Shown: positions 1 to 9,388, counted from the first letter of the stretch. The stretch: DNA of 64,000 nt from Acidimicrobiales bacterium (GCA_020630065.1 JAHDCC010000003.1:101067-165066), one strand, 5' to 3'. Translations and numbers: made by a program. The notes: a model not told the origin generated them from the sequence alone.

Positions 1-978
1 ATGAGTTTCACGCCTATGGTTGAACCGCTTTCGTTGGACGAAGCGTTTCTAGACGTCAGCTCGGCGGCTCGTATACACGGCGAACCGGAAGAGATCGCTC
101 ACAAGATACGATCCACGATTTACAAGACTGAAAGCCTCCTGAGTACCGTTGGTGTAGCGTCGTCGAAATCTGTTGCGAAACTTGCTTCTGAGGCTGCAAA
201 ACCCAGAATCGTTGCTGGGCAAATCACATCGGGTACAGGGATCAAGGTTGTAAGAAAACCGGATGAACAAGCTTTTCTCAACGCCCTTCCCGTTCGGGCA
301 TTGTGGGGTGTCGGCCCGAAAACCAACACCAAGCTAGAACGCCTTGGTTTGAAGACGGTGGGCGATATAGCTAAGCTCCCGGTCGAGGTTCTGTGTGGTG
401 CGTTAGGCGAAGCGAACGGCCATCATCTACATAGGCTCGCTCACGGCAACGATGACCGCCACGTCGAACCGGAACGATCAGCGAAGTCGATAAGTCACGA
501 AGAGACATTCGAAACGGACGTGACCGACCCTGCGGTTCTTCACGCTGAGATCGTAAGAATGTCCGATGCGGTGGCATCAAGGCTACGTTCAGCAAAGTTG
601 CGGGCCCGAACTATCAACGTAAAGGCCAGGTATGGAAGTTTCGAGACCCTAATCCGATCAAAAACAATTTCTGCGCCGACTAGCAATGGCGTACAGATAG
701 CAGAAGTTGCCGCTGAGCTGTTTGACCAAGTCGATGTTGCTAGCGGTATTCGCTTAGTCGGTGTTGGCGTGAAAGGATTGTCTGATCAGTCATTTGACCA
801 GCTTTCGTTGCTAGACGGCGAAGACGGAGAAGTCCAGCACAATCGAGACGACGTCGACGAGGTGATCGACGAAGTCAGACGTCGATTTGGCGGAACCGCT
901 ATCGGGCCTGCTGCGGCGATCAAGGAATCACGAACGGCTAGTGGGTTTACGAACCGTAGACCGGTCATCCCGGAGTGA
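1..978 (+). CDS. dinB: DNA polymerase IV (Y-family), 5' end probably outside the window
   Basis: ORF contains the Y-family motif SLDEAFLDVS, then SVGVASSK-like (TVGVASSKSVAKLASE) and HhH segment (ALWGVGPKTNTKLERLGLKTVGDIA). The N-terminal palm start is absent, so the gene probably begins upstream of base 1. Confidence 0.93.
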   Translation: MSFTPMVEPLSLDEAFLDVSSAARIHGEPEEIAHKIRSTIYKTESLLSTVGVASSKSVAKLASEAAKPRIVAGQITSGTGIKVVRKPDEQAFLNALPVRALWGVGPKTNTKLERLGLKTVGDIAKLPVEVLCGALGEANGHHLHRLAHGNDDRHVEPERSAKSISHEETFETDVTDPAVLHAEIVRMSDAVASRLRSAKLRARTINVKARYGSFETLIRSKTISAPTSNGVQIAEVAAELFDQVDVASGIRLVGVGVKGLSDQSFDQLSLLDGEDGEVQHNRDDVDEVIDEVRRRFGGTAIGPAAAIKESRTASGFTNRRPVIPE

Positions 979-985
979 AAGGTAG

Positions 986-2017
986 TTATCGCAACGGTTC
1001 CCAACGTTGGGACTTATCGTCGAAGAACATGCGGCCTTTAACCTCGTGATTGGATAACCACATCTGAAGGTCCTCGTTCCATTCAGGACTGGAAGAGCCC
1101 AACGGCAAGGTTGCCATTGTTGGTGTCGGGTCTTGTGACGCGATCGCGTTGTCATCAGATGTATCGGCATCGTCACTGTCGAAGTCGACGGATTGTGTTC
1201 GGTTCTGTTCTTCATCGCGTGGTTTCGTATCAGCTGTCGACGTAGGTTTCTTACTTGGTTTTCGACGAGATTTGAAGAACATCAGTGCCCCCACGAGCAG
1301 AAGCACGGCACCTCCTACGGCCAAGACCGGGAGACCAAAACGTTGCCAAACGTTTTGGGACGGGGGAGTAGTCCTCGCCTCAAGCAGGGCAGGTCCGTTT
1401 GTCGGGTCAATATCCCAAATGAACGTACCCCCAACTACATTGTCAGCGTTGTTCTCGTCGGCGATAGCGGTTCCCGGCAACGAAATTTCATAGCTGAAAT
1501 CGGACAACGCCAATATCGACTCAGCGTCCTGCTTGCTGAGATAGCTGGTGTCAAGACGGCGAATTGACGGGGTTGGCATCTTAAAGATCCATTGGTCGTC
1601 TCGTTGCTCAACAACGTAGTCCTCTTCATTGGGGACGGTAAACAGTTCGGAAAGGGGCCCAAAGCTGGTTTGCTCTAACTGGGCAAGCTGGGATCCGATA
1701 TCGCCTCCTGCCGCTACATCAATAGTTACCGATACGCCGCAGTTCGAGGAGCGGCTGATAGACCGGACCGAAGCACCCTCCGGGTAGTTCGCCTTGTCTG
1801 CCATCTGGCTACAGATGCGTTCAACGTCTTGTTCTCCGGGAGAAAACGTGGTGCCGTTGTCAGAAATATAGTTGTCGGGAAATGTGGTGTCGAGAAGGCG
1901 GGTCAGTTCGATAGTTGCCGAACCATCTTGTTCTATCTGAACCTTACTGGTCGAGTCGATACAGCCGGATAACAACCAGAACGTAGACATCAGAACCAGA
2001 ACAAAACGGTATTTCAT
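986..2017 (-). CDS. LppM-like membrane lipoprotein, C-terminal TM and short W-rich tail
   Basis: Signal peptide with lipobox LLSGC, LppM-like beta-rich ectodomain, TM segment VLAVGGAVLLLVGALMFF, disordered linker, terminal SPEWNEDLQMWL...RWEPLR. Confidence 0.7.
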   Translation of the reverse strand: MKYRFVLVLMSTFWLLSGCIDSTSKVQIEQDGSATIELTRLLDTTFPDNYISDNGTTFSPGEQDVERICSQMADKANYPEGASVRSISRSSNCGVSVTIDVAAGGDIGSQLAQLEQTSFGPLSELFTVPNEEDYVVEQRDDQWIFKMPTPSIRRLDTSYLSKQDAESILALSDFSYEISLPGTAIADENNADNVVGGTFIWDIDPTNGPALLEARTTPPSQNVWQRFGLPVLAVGGAVLLLVGALMFFKSRRKPSKKPTSTADTKPRDEEQNRTQSVDFDSDDADTSDDNAIASQDPTPTMATLPLGSSSPEWNEDLQMWLSNHEVKGRMFFDDKSQRWEPLR

Positions 2018-2214
2018 GAGTTAATCATATGGGACGATGACATAGCCTCTACACTTGATATGCGTAGGTCGGCAATTCGTTGAACAGGTCAAATTCTGCG
2101 TTGAGCAGGGACTTTGGCCCATAATTCACCAGGCTATGTTGCTAAATGTGCTGTTGTGGATTGTTCTTTGGGCCAACTTGCGCGAAACTAATAAGGAGCG
2201 AAAGAAGTTTTATC

Positions 2215-2547
2215 ATGGCTCTGTCCGAGCAAGAGCAGAAAATTCTCGCCGATATTGAACGGCAGCTAAGCGATTCTGATCCGCGCTTTGCTCGACGCGT
2301 AGGCTCATCAGCTGCCTACCGTCATGTTCTAAGCTCCTCGAAGGCAGCTGTCGCGGCGTTCGCTTTGGGTCTCGTACTAATGATCGCTCTCGTATCAGTC
2401 CACCCATTGGCGGCTTTTGCTGGTTTCGCTGTCATGTTGTACGGTGCGGTTGTTCTCGAACGCAACCTGCGGGCAGCCGGCCAGCCACGAGAATCTGAAT
2501 CCGACGACGAAGTCGCAGGGTCAAGTTCAGACTCCGCTTTGGGATAA
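2215..2547 (+). CDS. DUF3040 family membrane protein
   Basis: MALSEQEQKILADIERQLSDSDPRFARRV is the typical DUF3040 N-terminus, followed by two TM segments. Start moved to the internal ATG at 2215, preceded by AAGGAG. Confidence 0.85.
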   Translation: MALSEQEQKILADIERQLSDSDPRFARRVGSSAAYRHVLSSSKAAVAAFALGLVLMIALVSVHPLAAFAGFAVMLYGAVVLERNLRAAGQPRESESDDEVAGSSSDSALG

Positions 2548-2590
2548 GAGCGAATCTCAGTTCGGTTTTGATCCAGCGATCGCAGGTCGC

Positions 2591-4966
2591 TTAGCTATTT
2601 CGCCCTGCCGCTGTCAACGAGATTTGTTCGATGTGTTTGCTGTCGGCCGTAACCGATTTAAGTATTTGCCCGAATCGAGCTAGGACACGAGCTGGGTTTA
2701 GCACTCTCGCCCAATAGGTCGTCTTCGGCAGACTCAGATAGGCGTTATCCGCGAGCTTGGTTGATAGTTCAACGGCAGTCGCTGACTCTTGTCTTGTGAC
2801 GCCGTTTGGATGGTATTGAGATGCGGTAGCGAGATCAGCCAATTTGGCAAACTGTTGGCTGTCTATGCGCTGGTCAGATTGCGAGCGTCGGGCGAACTCG
2901 GTCTTCGTTTCGCTTGGTCTGCGATTGAGATTGAACGAAAACGCAAACGCATCGGTCGCCTCCCCCCACGCAATAGCCACGGCTTTTGAAGGTGATGTTT
3001 CGGCGGATGTCGCTACCTCAAGCCGTCGTTGTCGGCGAAGCTTACGTATAAGCGGGATAGCCCCAATGTAAGCGGCAATAGTCAGAAGAGGTAACCAAAC
3101 CCAGACTGGAGGGAACGGAATATCGGGGATCCCAGAACCGGAATCTGAATTACTCGAAACCGAGCTTGAAGAGTCGCTGGCAGGTGTTGTCGTTGGAGGA
3201 GTCGCAGCAGGCGATTCGGCCGGAGACGGCAGCGTGCTCTCAGTGCCCGGAGGAACAGCGTTTTCGGGAACGGAGTTATCTTGTACAGCTTCGACACCGG
3301 TGTGATCACTACCGGGCGCTCCTCGGCCCGGTGTCGGTTCGAAAATAACCCATCCAAGGTCACCAAAGTACACCTCTGGCCACGCGTGTGCTTGACGCCC
3401 TCGAACCGTGTAAGTGCGAAAACCATCGGCATCGGCCTCACCCGGAGTACCCCAGGTATAACCGGTGGCAACTCGAGCAGGGTGACCCAACGCCCTTGCC
3501 ATAACAGCAAAAGTGCCAGCGAATTGTTGGCAGAACCCGATCCGTTGAACGATAAAATCTTCCAACGGATCTAAGCCTGGAATCGGCGGCGGACGTTCGA
3601 GATTGTAGTCATAGGTGCGGAAGTAGTTCTGCAACGCAATCATCTTGTCGTAGCGGTTTGTGGCGTCACCGGTTACATCGCGGGCTTCTTGAATAACTCG
3701 TTCAGGAATGTTCTCTGGTAGCGCTAAGTATTGGGCCGCGATTTCGTCGCTGACTGTTTCGTCTGCCTGCCGTAGTTGATCTGGGGTGAATCTTGGAGCA
3801 TTCGATTCGACGGTGTAACTAAGGTTAGCGGTCGAAGGTACATCGTTCGAAACGGTTAAGGAATCGCTTCCTTCGTTCCAAGTGATCTTGGCTGTTTGAT
3901 CGGTTATCTTTGTTGGTTCATAGGCCGCAGGTACCCAGATGTTGGTTGCTGAAGTCAAGTTGAAGGTTTGTACGACTGTGTCTTTGGTTTCGGTCGAAGA
4001 GCTTTCTCCCGACAGCGTCTTGCCGTCACCAGCACTCTTGAATTTACCTTCGATGATCCATTTGGCAGAATTGCCGTTTTGATCGTACTTGTAGGTGTCC
4101 AGACCGGCTGTTCTCCAATACCGTTCCGAGTTAGCTCTTACGGTGAAAACAACGTTCTCTCGTTGCTCTGGTCCGAGTTGCTGAGCGATATCCACGATTG
4201 GGCTTTCAACGTCTCGTACCGGTTTTGCCCCTTCATTGATCTCTACTTTGGGTTCCCCGTTAGCTCCCGGTAACGCCGGACCTAAAATGATTCCCGAAAT
4301 GATGGCAAGAACCCCTACGATGGCGCCGCCGACTGCGATAGCTGAAGCCCCGCGCGAGCGTTGCCCCGCCAGCCACAGATTATTTTCGGACAGATTAGTT
4401 GAACGTTGGGCGACCGCCCAGATCAGAACCGCTACCACGAAAATTGACGACACAAAAACTCGGTTTTGTTGCGTACCTAGAACGGACGCAAAAATAAAAA
4501 CCAAACTTGCCGGTAAAACGGGTTCAAAGGCGAGACGAAGTCGCAACGCGCCCCAATCGGTCAAGAAAGCCATGACCCATGCGACCGCCATCGACGGCAA
4601 TAGAAACGATTCTGTGGCCGGTACAGGTGCGACGAGTTCTTTGAAGCCATCGTTTAATTCGAGCCAAAGTTGTCGACCGGCTTCGAAGGTATCTCCTGTC
4701 GGGATTACGAAGAGCTGAAGCGTCTCACCGGCGAACCGGTTCATGGCAAAAATTGAGAAAACAAGGGCTGATGCCAGCGCCGAGAGCGGTAGAGGCACAT
4801 GCATTCGGCGCAACCCAACTGCGATTACTGTCGAGAATACGGCGACCAGCATCAAGGGAACTACGTCACTAGTTTGCTCAAAAATTCTGATGAACCCAAC
4901 AAACGCCATCGGGGTGAGAAGGCCAGATGCTAGCTCGAGTAGTAGACTTGGACGTCTTTGTTTCAT
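2591..4966 (-). CDS. TgpA-like transglutaminase-domain membrane protein (DUF3488/TGc/DUF4129 type)
   Basis: Multiple N-terminal TM segments; transglutaminase core RIGFCQQFAGTFAVMARALGHPARVATGYTWG...HAWPEVYFGDLGWVIFEPTPG. Start chosen at MKQRRPS (4966), overlapping the upstream gene by 4 bp. Confidence 0.92.
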   Translation of the reverse strand: MKQRRPSLLLELASGLLTPMAFVGFIRIFEQTSDVVPLMLVAVFSTVIAVGLRRMHVPLPLSALASALVFSIFAMNRFAGETLQLFVIPTGDTFEAGRQLWLELNDGFKELVAPVPATESFLLPSMAVAWVMAFLTDWGALRLRLAFEPVLPASLVFIFASVLGTQQNRVFVSSIFVVAVLIWAVAQRSTNLSENNLWLAGQRSRGASAIAVGGAIVGVLAIISGIILGPALPGANGEPKVEINEGAKPVRDVESPIVDIAQQLGPEQRENVVFTVRANSERYWRTAGLDTYKYDQNGNSAKWIIEGKFKSAGDGKTLSGESSSTETKDTVVQTFNLTSATNIWVPAAYEPTKITDQTAKITWNEGSDSLTVSNDVPSTANLSYTVESNAPRFTPDQLRQADETVSDEIAAQYLALPENIPERVIQEARDVTGDATNRYDKMIALQNYFRTYDYNLERPPPIPGLDPLEDFIVQRIGFCQQFAGTFAVMARALGHPARVATGYTWGTPGEADADGFRTYTVRGRQAHAWPEVYFGDLGWVIFEPTPGRGAPGSDHTGVEAVQDNSVPENAVPPGTESTLPSPAESPAATPPTTTPASDSSSSVSSNSDSGSGIPDIPFPPVWVWLPLLTIAAYIGAIPLIRKLRRQRRLEVATSAETSPSKAVAIAWGEATDAFAFSFNLNRRPSETKTEFARRSQSDQRIDSQQFAKLADLATASQYHPNGVTRQESATAVELSTKLADNAYLSLPKTTYWARVLNPARVLARFGQILKSVTADSKHIEQISLTAAGRNS

Positions 4967-6114
4967 TGATTTTGTCCTTGAAGAGCGGCTGTCCAACCCA
5001 ACGAAAGGTCGGTGGTTCCGTCGTTTCGTATATGCCAAAACGAAGGCTGAGGGTCGGTTGGGTCACAGAGGACAGCAAGAATTTGCCCGAATGAGCTTTT
5101 AGCTGTGGCCATAATGCGTTCGATTTCTATGTCGCTGTGGCCAGTCACGAGTATTAACGTTCCGCCAGATCGAGATCGTCTAGTGAGCTGTCCAAGAGCT
5201 GATGCAAGCGATCCAGAGTCGCTTGGTTGGAGTAACGCTAGCTGAAGGTCGATTGCGTTAAGTTCAGCGGTGGTGTTGACCCTCGTCGGGGGACTGGCAG
5301 AGGTGAGGTATTGGAGATCGTCGTCGCTGCTGACTCCGGCGCGTACCGCGCTTAGGGTAGTCGAGACGGCTCGTTCGAAGCCGGAAGAGCTATACCGACT
5401 GCTAGACACATCAAATAAGACTGATAAGACCCCGGTTCGAGTTTCTTCGTTTTGGCGTACGACGAGATCTCCGGTTCGGGCCGAGGCTCGCCAATGGACA
5501 CGCCGAAGCTCGTCACCGACAACGTATGGGCGTAACCGGACGAACTCATCACCCGATGCGCTGAGTTTTTGGGTTGACGAAAAGTCGCCTATTAGTTCGC
5601 CACCTAGTGTTTGGACGGGGGCAAGGTCAGTCAGCTGTGCTCTCACGACAGTCTTTACCGCTTCAGCCGCTCGGACTTTGGTTTTGATCAGCCCGAAGGG
5701 GTCGGTTATCACAATGTCAAACGGTCCAAACGTGATCTCGCCCCGTTTTTCTGCTGGAACTTCGTATTTAACGACAGCGGTTTGTCCGGGACGTATCGGA
5801 GCGATATGCACCGCCGCTCCCTCGTACCGTTCGAGATGATCGATCGCTTTAAGCACGGGGGTGCGTAGCCGGCCCTTATTGTGAAGCGTTAGTGACACAT
5901 TGGCTTGCGTGCCGACCCGCAGTATCGCGGGACTTGTTTCTCGTTGGACCGACAGATCCAGGGGTGCAAAAAGCACATATGCTGCGGCGACTAGAATTGA
6001 TGTGATGCAAACGCCGCCGAGTAGAAATAGCTCTTGGCGTCCGAAGAGTACACCTAACCCGATGCAGATGGCGGCAGCCAACGCCAACGTGAGGCAAGCT
6101 CGGGTAGGTCTCAT
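4963..6114 (-). CDS. DUF58 domain-containing protein
   Basis: Two N-terminal TM segments and the DUF58 motif RLRPYVVGDELRRVHWRASARTGDLVVRQNEE. Confidence 0.93.
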   Translation of the reverse strand: MRPTRACLTLALAAAICIGLGVLFGRQELFLLGGVCITSILVAAAYVLFAPLDLSVQRETSPAILRVGTQANVSLTLHNKGRLRTPVLKAIDHLERYEGAAVHIAPIRPGQTAVVKYEVPAEKRGEITFGPFDIVITDPFGLIKTKVRAAEAVKTVVRAQLTDLAPVQTLGGELIGDFSSTQKLSASGDEFVRLRPYVVGDELRRVHWRASARTGDLVVRQNEETRTGVLSVLFDVSSSRYSSSGFERAVSTTLSAVRAGVSSDDDLQYLTSASPPTRVNTTAELNAIDLQLALLQPSDSGSLASALGQLTRRSRSGGTLILVTGHSDIEIERIMATAKSSFGQILAVLCDPTDPQPSFWHIRNDGTTDLSLGWTAALQGQNQ

Positions 6115-6115
6115 C

Positions 6116-7099
6116 TCAGGCTCGGTTATACGGGACTGGAGTTGCTCGTAAAATTTCTTCTAGAACATTCGCAGCCGTGATACCAGAAATCGCTGCTTCG
6201 GGACGAAGCGAAATCCGGTGGCTCACCACCCGGGTGATTAGGGCTTTGATGTCGTCGTCTGTCACGAACACACGTCCAGCCGCAGCCGCCCTCGCTCGGG
6301 CGACACGTTGCAGCGCCAGCGTTGAACGTGGCGACATGCCTAGTGCGATGGCAGGATGTCGACGTGTCGCATCTGCGAAGTCGATCATGTATGCCCGAAG
6401 TTCTGGTGCGATGGCCACCGACCGGACCATTTCCATCATTGCTGAGATGTCTCGAAGAGTAGCGACCGGTTTAAGGCGGTCGACAAGGCGGTCTTCTTCG
6501 TGGGTTTCTAAGATCGCTAGCTCTTCTTCCCGAGATGGGTATCCGACTGATAACTTCATTAAGAATCGATCGAGTTGGCTTTCGGGAAGCGGATATGTGC
6601 CTTCCTGTTCAATCGGATTCTGGGTAGCCAGAACCATAAAAGGCGAACTCATATTTCGAGTTGTTCCGTCTACCGTTACCTGAAACTCGGCCATTGCCTC
6701 TAATAACGCAGACTGTGTCTTAGGGGAAGCCCGGTTTATCTCGTCCGCCAAGACGATTTCAGAAAAGACCGGTCCAGGCCTAAATTCGAATTCGCCCGTA
6801 TTGCGGTTCCAGATACTTACGCCGGTTACGTCCGCCGGTAGCAGATCGGGGGTGAACTGTATTCGCCCAATGTCAGCCCCAACCGACAGGGCAAGAGCTT
6901 TAGCAACCGTCGTCTTGCCGACGCCTGGAACGTCCTCGATCAATGCGTGGCCCCCCGCTAGCAGACACAGAATGGTGTGTTCAATCACGTCCTGCTTGCC
7001 TCTAACGACCAGCGCGATGTTGTCCCGGATAGCGCAAAAGGCTGCACTGAATTGCTGAGCTCTTGTCTCGTTTAGTGCAGGAGCTTCGGTAGTGCTCAC
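6116..7099 (-). CDS. moxR: MoxR-family AAA+ ATPase
   Basis: GHALIEDVPGVGKTTVAKALA (Walker A), LADEINRASPKTQSALLEAMAE (Walker B), ATQNPIEQEGTYPLPESQLDRF. Confidence 0.96.
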   Translation of the reverse strand: MSTTEAPALNETRAQQFSAAFCAIRDNIALVVRGKQDVIEHTILCLLAGGHALIEDVPGVGKTTVAKALALSVGADIGRIQFTPDLLPADVTGVSIWNRNTGEFEFRPGPVFSEIVLADEINRASPKTQSALLEAMAEFQVTVDGTTRNMSSPFMVLATQNPIEQEGTYPLPESQLDRFLMKLSVGYPSREEELAILETHEEDRLVDRLKPVATLRDISAMMEMVRSVAIAPELRAYMIDFADATRRHPAIALGMSPRSTLALQRVARARAAAAGRVFVTDDDIKALITRVVSHRISLRPEAAISGITAANVLEEILRATPVPYNRA

Positions 7100-7120
7100 T
7101 CTGTACGCCTCCTTGGCGGT

Positions 7121-7143
7121 CGTATATGTATGAAGGATATACG
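7121..7143. promoter_or_regulatory. Inverted repeat CGTATAT-N9-ATATACG upstream of moxR
   Basis: Perfect 7-bp arms (7121-7127 and 7137-7143), 22 bp upstream of the moxR start. Possible operator; chance is not excluded. Confidence 0.35.
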
Positions 7144-7382
7144 CATGTCGGTTGTCAGTGGCTTCACCAGCGTGTCTAGACGGGGATCTAGATCGTCGGC
7201 CTGGCCAAGTTTTGCTTTGAGTCAGAGTACTCTAAACCGGTTCGATTTATATGATCCAACAACCTGAAACTACTAGATTTAATGACCGTAGTCTTTCTTG
7301 GGCATTAGTGAGGTTGTCACCATCGGAAACTTCCGGTTTGTAGCGACGATTTCTGTCGGGAAATAGCCAATCTTGGTGTCTG

Positions 7383-7634
7383 CTAGGTTGGGAACTCTTT
7401 CCTCCATCTGAGCCATGTCAGTAGATCGTGAGGATCGATCGAATCATTGCCGGATCCGCCGTAGGCGGTTTCTGTCCGAAAACGGAACCAATCCTCGCTC
7501 GGTATGGGGAGGAACGGGCGTCTCCGCCACCAGCCGTTTGGAGCGAAGTCCATCATTGAGGAGATAGCGGTTGTCCATAGGCTGGGATGACGCAGAACTG
7601 CTAGATACATATATTTGGACAGACGGTTCGACAC
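7383..7634 (-). CDS. Small conserved-looking W/R-rich protein of unknown function
   Basis: 83-aa ORF in an otherwise empty interval. The composition is protein-like (HPSLWTTAISSMMDFAPNGWWRRRPFLPIPSEDWFRFRTETAYGGSGNDSIDPHDLLTWLRWRKEF) and resembles short proteins recalled from other actinobacteria; no search run. Confidence 0.65.
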   Translation of the reverse strand: MSNRLSKYMYLAVLRHPSLWTTAISSMMDFAPNGWWRRRPFLPIPSEDWFRFRTETAYGGSGNDSIDPHDLLTWLRWRKEFPT

Positions 7635-7733
7635 CCCTTTAGTCTCGCAGCAGTCTGCGGCTAATACGACCAGTTCAGTAGGATTTAACCTATGTTGCCG
7701 TCGGTCGGGGCGCTCAGGCTCTGTCCAATGGCT

Positions 7734-8231
7734 TTATGCAGCCGCTCCCAAATATTCGTTCCATTCGCTCGGAATCGGTCCTGCCGCGGCTTTTACCCAC
7801 ACATATTCGTGAGGGACCTTCGGCGCTGATTTGAGAGTCAGGCGACAATTCGACAGCAGGCGATCGGCTTTGTACGTGTTGCATCGTCGACAACAGGCGA
7901 CGACATTCTTCCAGCTGTGCTCTCCGCCTTTGGACCGGGGGATGACATGGTCGATGCTCTCTGCTTGTGCCCCGCAATATTGGCACGTTCCCCCGTCTCG
8001 AGCGAACACTCCTCGTCGTGTTAATGGTGCTCGACGTCGGAACGGGATCTTGACAAAGTAGCGCAGTCGCAGAATCGAAGGGATTGGGAGGGTTAGGTTT
8101 TCCGACGAAATGACCTGATCTGAATTGGCCACTACCTCTACCTTGTCCGACAGGGTCAGCAAGATAGCTCGGCGTTGCGACACAACACTGATTGGTGCGT
8201 TGGTGGCGTTCAGAACCAAAGCTCTACCCAT
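7734..8231 (-). CDS. HNH endonuclease
   Basis: RRGVFARDGGTCQYCGAQAESIDHVIPRSKGGEHSWKNVVACCRRCNTYKADR: HNH core with paired CxxC motifs. Confidence 0.92.
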   Translation of the reverse strand: MGRALVLNATNAPISVVSQRRAILLTLSDKVEVVANSDQVISSENLTLPIPSILRLRYFVKIPFRRRAPLTRRGVFARDGGTCQYCGAQAESIDHVIPRSKGGEHSWKNVVACCRRCNTYKADRLLSNCRLTLKSAPKVPHEYVWVKAAAGPIPSEWNEYLGAAA

Positions 8232-8301
8232 ATCCCAATAGTAGTTGATGAGGCGTTGTAGATGTATCGCTTTTAGATGGCCCCTAGCTTACGAGTAGGT
8301 T

Positions 8302-8982
8302 CTACGGTGTTGGGAGACGGCTCGTGAACGACGCAGCGAGCTGATCGTTTTCGATAGTGGTTGCCTGTAACTCTGGGGGAAACCCGATCCTTAAAGCCGC
8401 CCAGGGGATGTGCGAAGGATTGTCGTTCGCCAAATAGGGGCGTAACAGGTTGGGTTGCCAACGTTGCTTGACGAGGCATTGAAAGCGGGCGAGGTTACGA
8501 GTTCGACGTTGCGAGATGCCGACAACCTTATAGCCGCCGATTTCTACTTCTCCTGAGCCCATTCCCCCGAAACAGATCACTTTACCAATCTCGCGATTGG
8601 TCAGCGGCCCAGAAAAAACAGTTGGAGTGGCATCGGGTAACAGGTCTTGTAGAGCGTTTGCCCAAGTTTGTCCGACCCAGAGCATCGAATCGCCTATGTC
8701 TGTTTTCCAGAGCCGGGAGTGTTTAGGTAATAAGACGTCGACCCATAACTCGTTGGGGTCTATACGTACTAGTCCGCCACCTGACCTTCGTTTGCATACT
8801 TCGATGTTGTCCTGTTGAGCACGCTCTGTGTCGATAGTCGAAGTTGGCTGGGTGCTTCCGAGGACGAGTGCGGGTCGATGAACGTTGTGAATCCAAATTT
8901 CGGGGCGTTCTACGTTGTCGGTGTCTCGAGCATGAAAGTCAGCTGCGCTACCGCTTGTGGATTTGATGGTCCAAGTTTGCAT
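8302..8982 (-). CDS. Lipoate-protein ligase A-like (biotin/lipoate A/B ligase fold)
   Basis: CKRRSGGGLVRIDPNELWVDVLLP and GGYKVVGISQRRTRNLARFQCLV match the LplA-family RRxSGGG and GxKxxGxxQ segments. Confidence 0.75.
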   Translation of the reverse strand: MQTWTIKSTSGSAADFHARDTDNVERPEIWIHNVHRPALVLGSTQPTSTIDTERAQQDNIEVCKRRSGGGLVRIDPNELWVDVLLPKHSRLWKTDIGDSMLWVGQTWANALQDLLPDATPTVFSGPLTNREIGKVICFGGMGSGEVEIGGYKVVGISQRRTRNLARFQCLVKQRWQPNLLRPYLANDNPSHIPWAALRIGFPPELQATTIENDQLAASFTSRLPTP

Positions 8983-9096
8983 CCAGATCGACGGTATCTG
9001 GCAATTGTTGTTTGGACGGTGTGGGACGTAATAGGACTCGAATTATCCGCCGGTTTTACCGATTCTGGGTGTCTGTGGGGGGATTTCCGTAATAAT

Positions 9097-9124
9097 CGCC
9101 CCTTTTCGCCCCACTTGGCCCCCC
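9097..9124 (-). promoter_or_regulatory. Three G-tract repeats at exact 10-bp spacing (MraZ-box-like on the minus strand)
   Basis: Plus strand CGCCCC at 9097, CGCCCC at 9107, GGCCCC at 9117. On the minus strand this reads AAGGGGGGCCAAGTGGGGCGAAAAGGGGCGA. Confidence 0.4.
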
Positions 9125-9244
9125 TTTGATGTCATCTTTGCATTTATGCAGTTCAAAGGGTTATGTCCTGTTTGAAAGCGAACACTTGTTCGCACGTAAA
9201 GTGGCGGTAATCGCGCTTATCGCGGCGACGGAGGTCGCATATGA

Positions 9245-9287
9245 TTGATTTGTGGGGCGAAGTGTCATAAGATGTCACCTAGTGGGG
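9245..9287 (+). promoter_or_regulatory. Predicted mraZ promoter with phased GTGGGG boxes
   Basis: TTGATT (9245-9250), 17 bp, TAAGAT (9268-9273). GTGGGG at 9252, GTGTCA at 9262 and GTGGGG at 9282 lie on one 10-bp helical phase. Confidence 0.6.
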
Positions 9288-9361
9288 GAGTAACCCACTG
9301 AAGCAACTTAGCGGGGGGATTTCTCCGCTGGATGCGTTGTCAGGACCCGCAGTGTTGGGTC
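9281..9361 (+). other. Three consecutive small hairpins in the predicted mraZ 5' leader
   Basis: AGTGGG/CCCACT (9281-9286/9294-9299), AGCGG/CCGCT (9310-9314/9325-9329), GACCC/GGGTC (9344-9348/9357-9361). Confidence 0.4.
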
Positions 9362-9388
9362 GAAGGAATCTAGGAAGAAAGCGTTCAA

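Noticed and set aside
4236-4718. 160-aa plus-strand ORF within the TgpA-like gene
   Set aside because: Antisense to a confident membrane-protein CDS and no recognisable domain.
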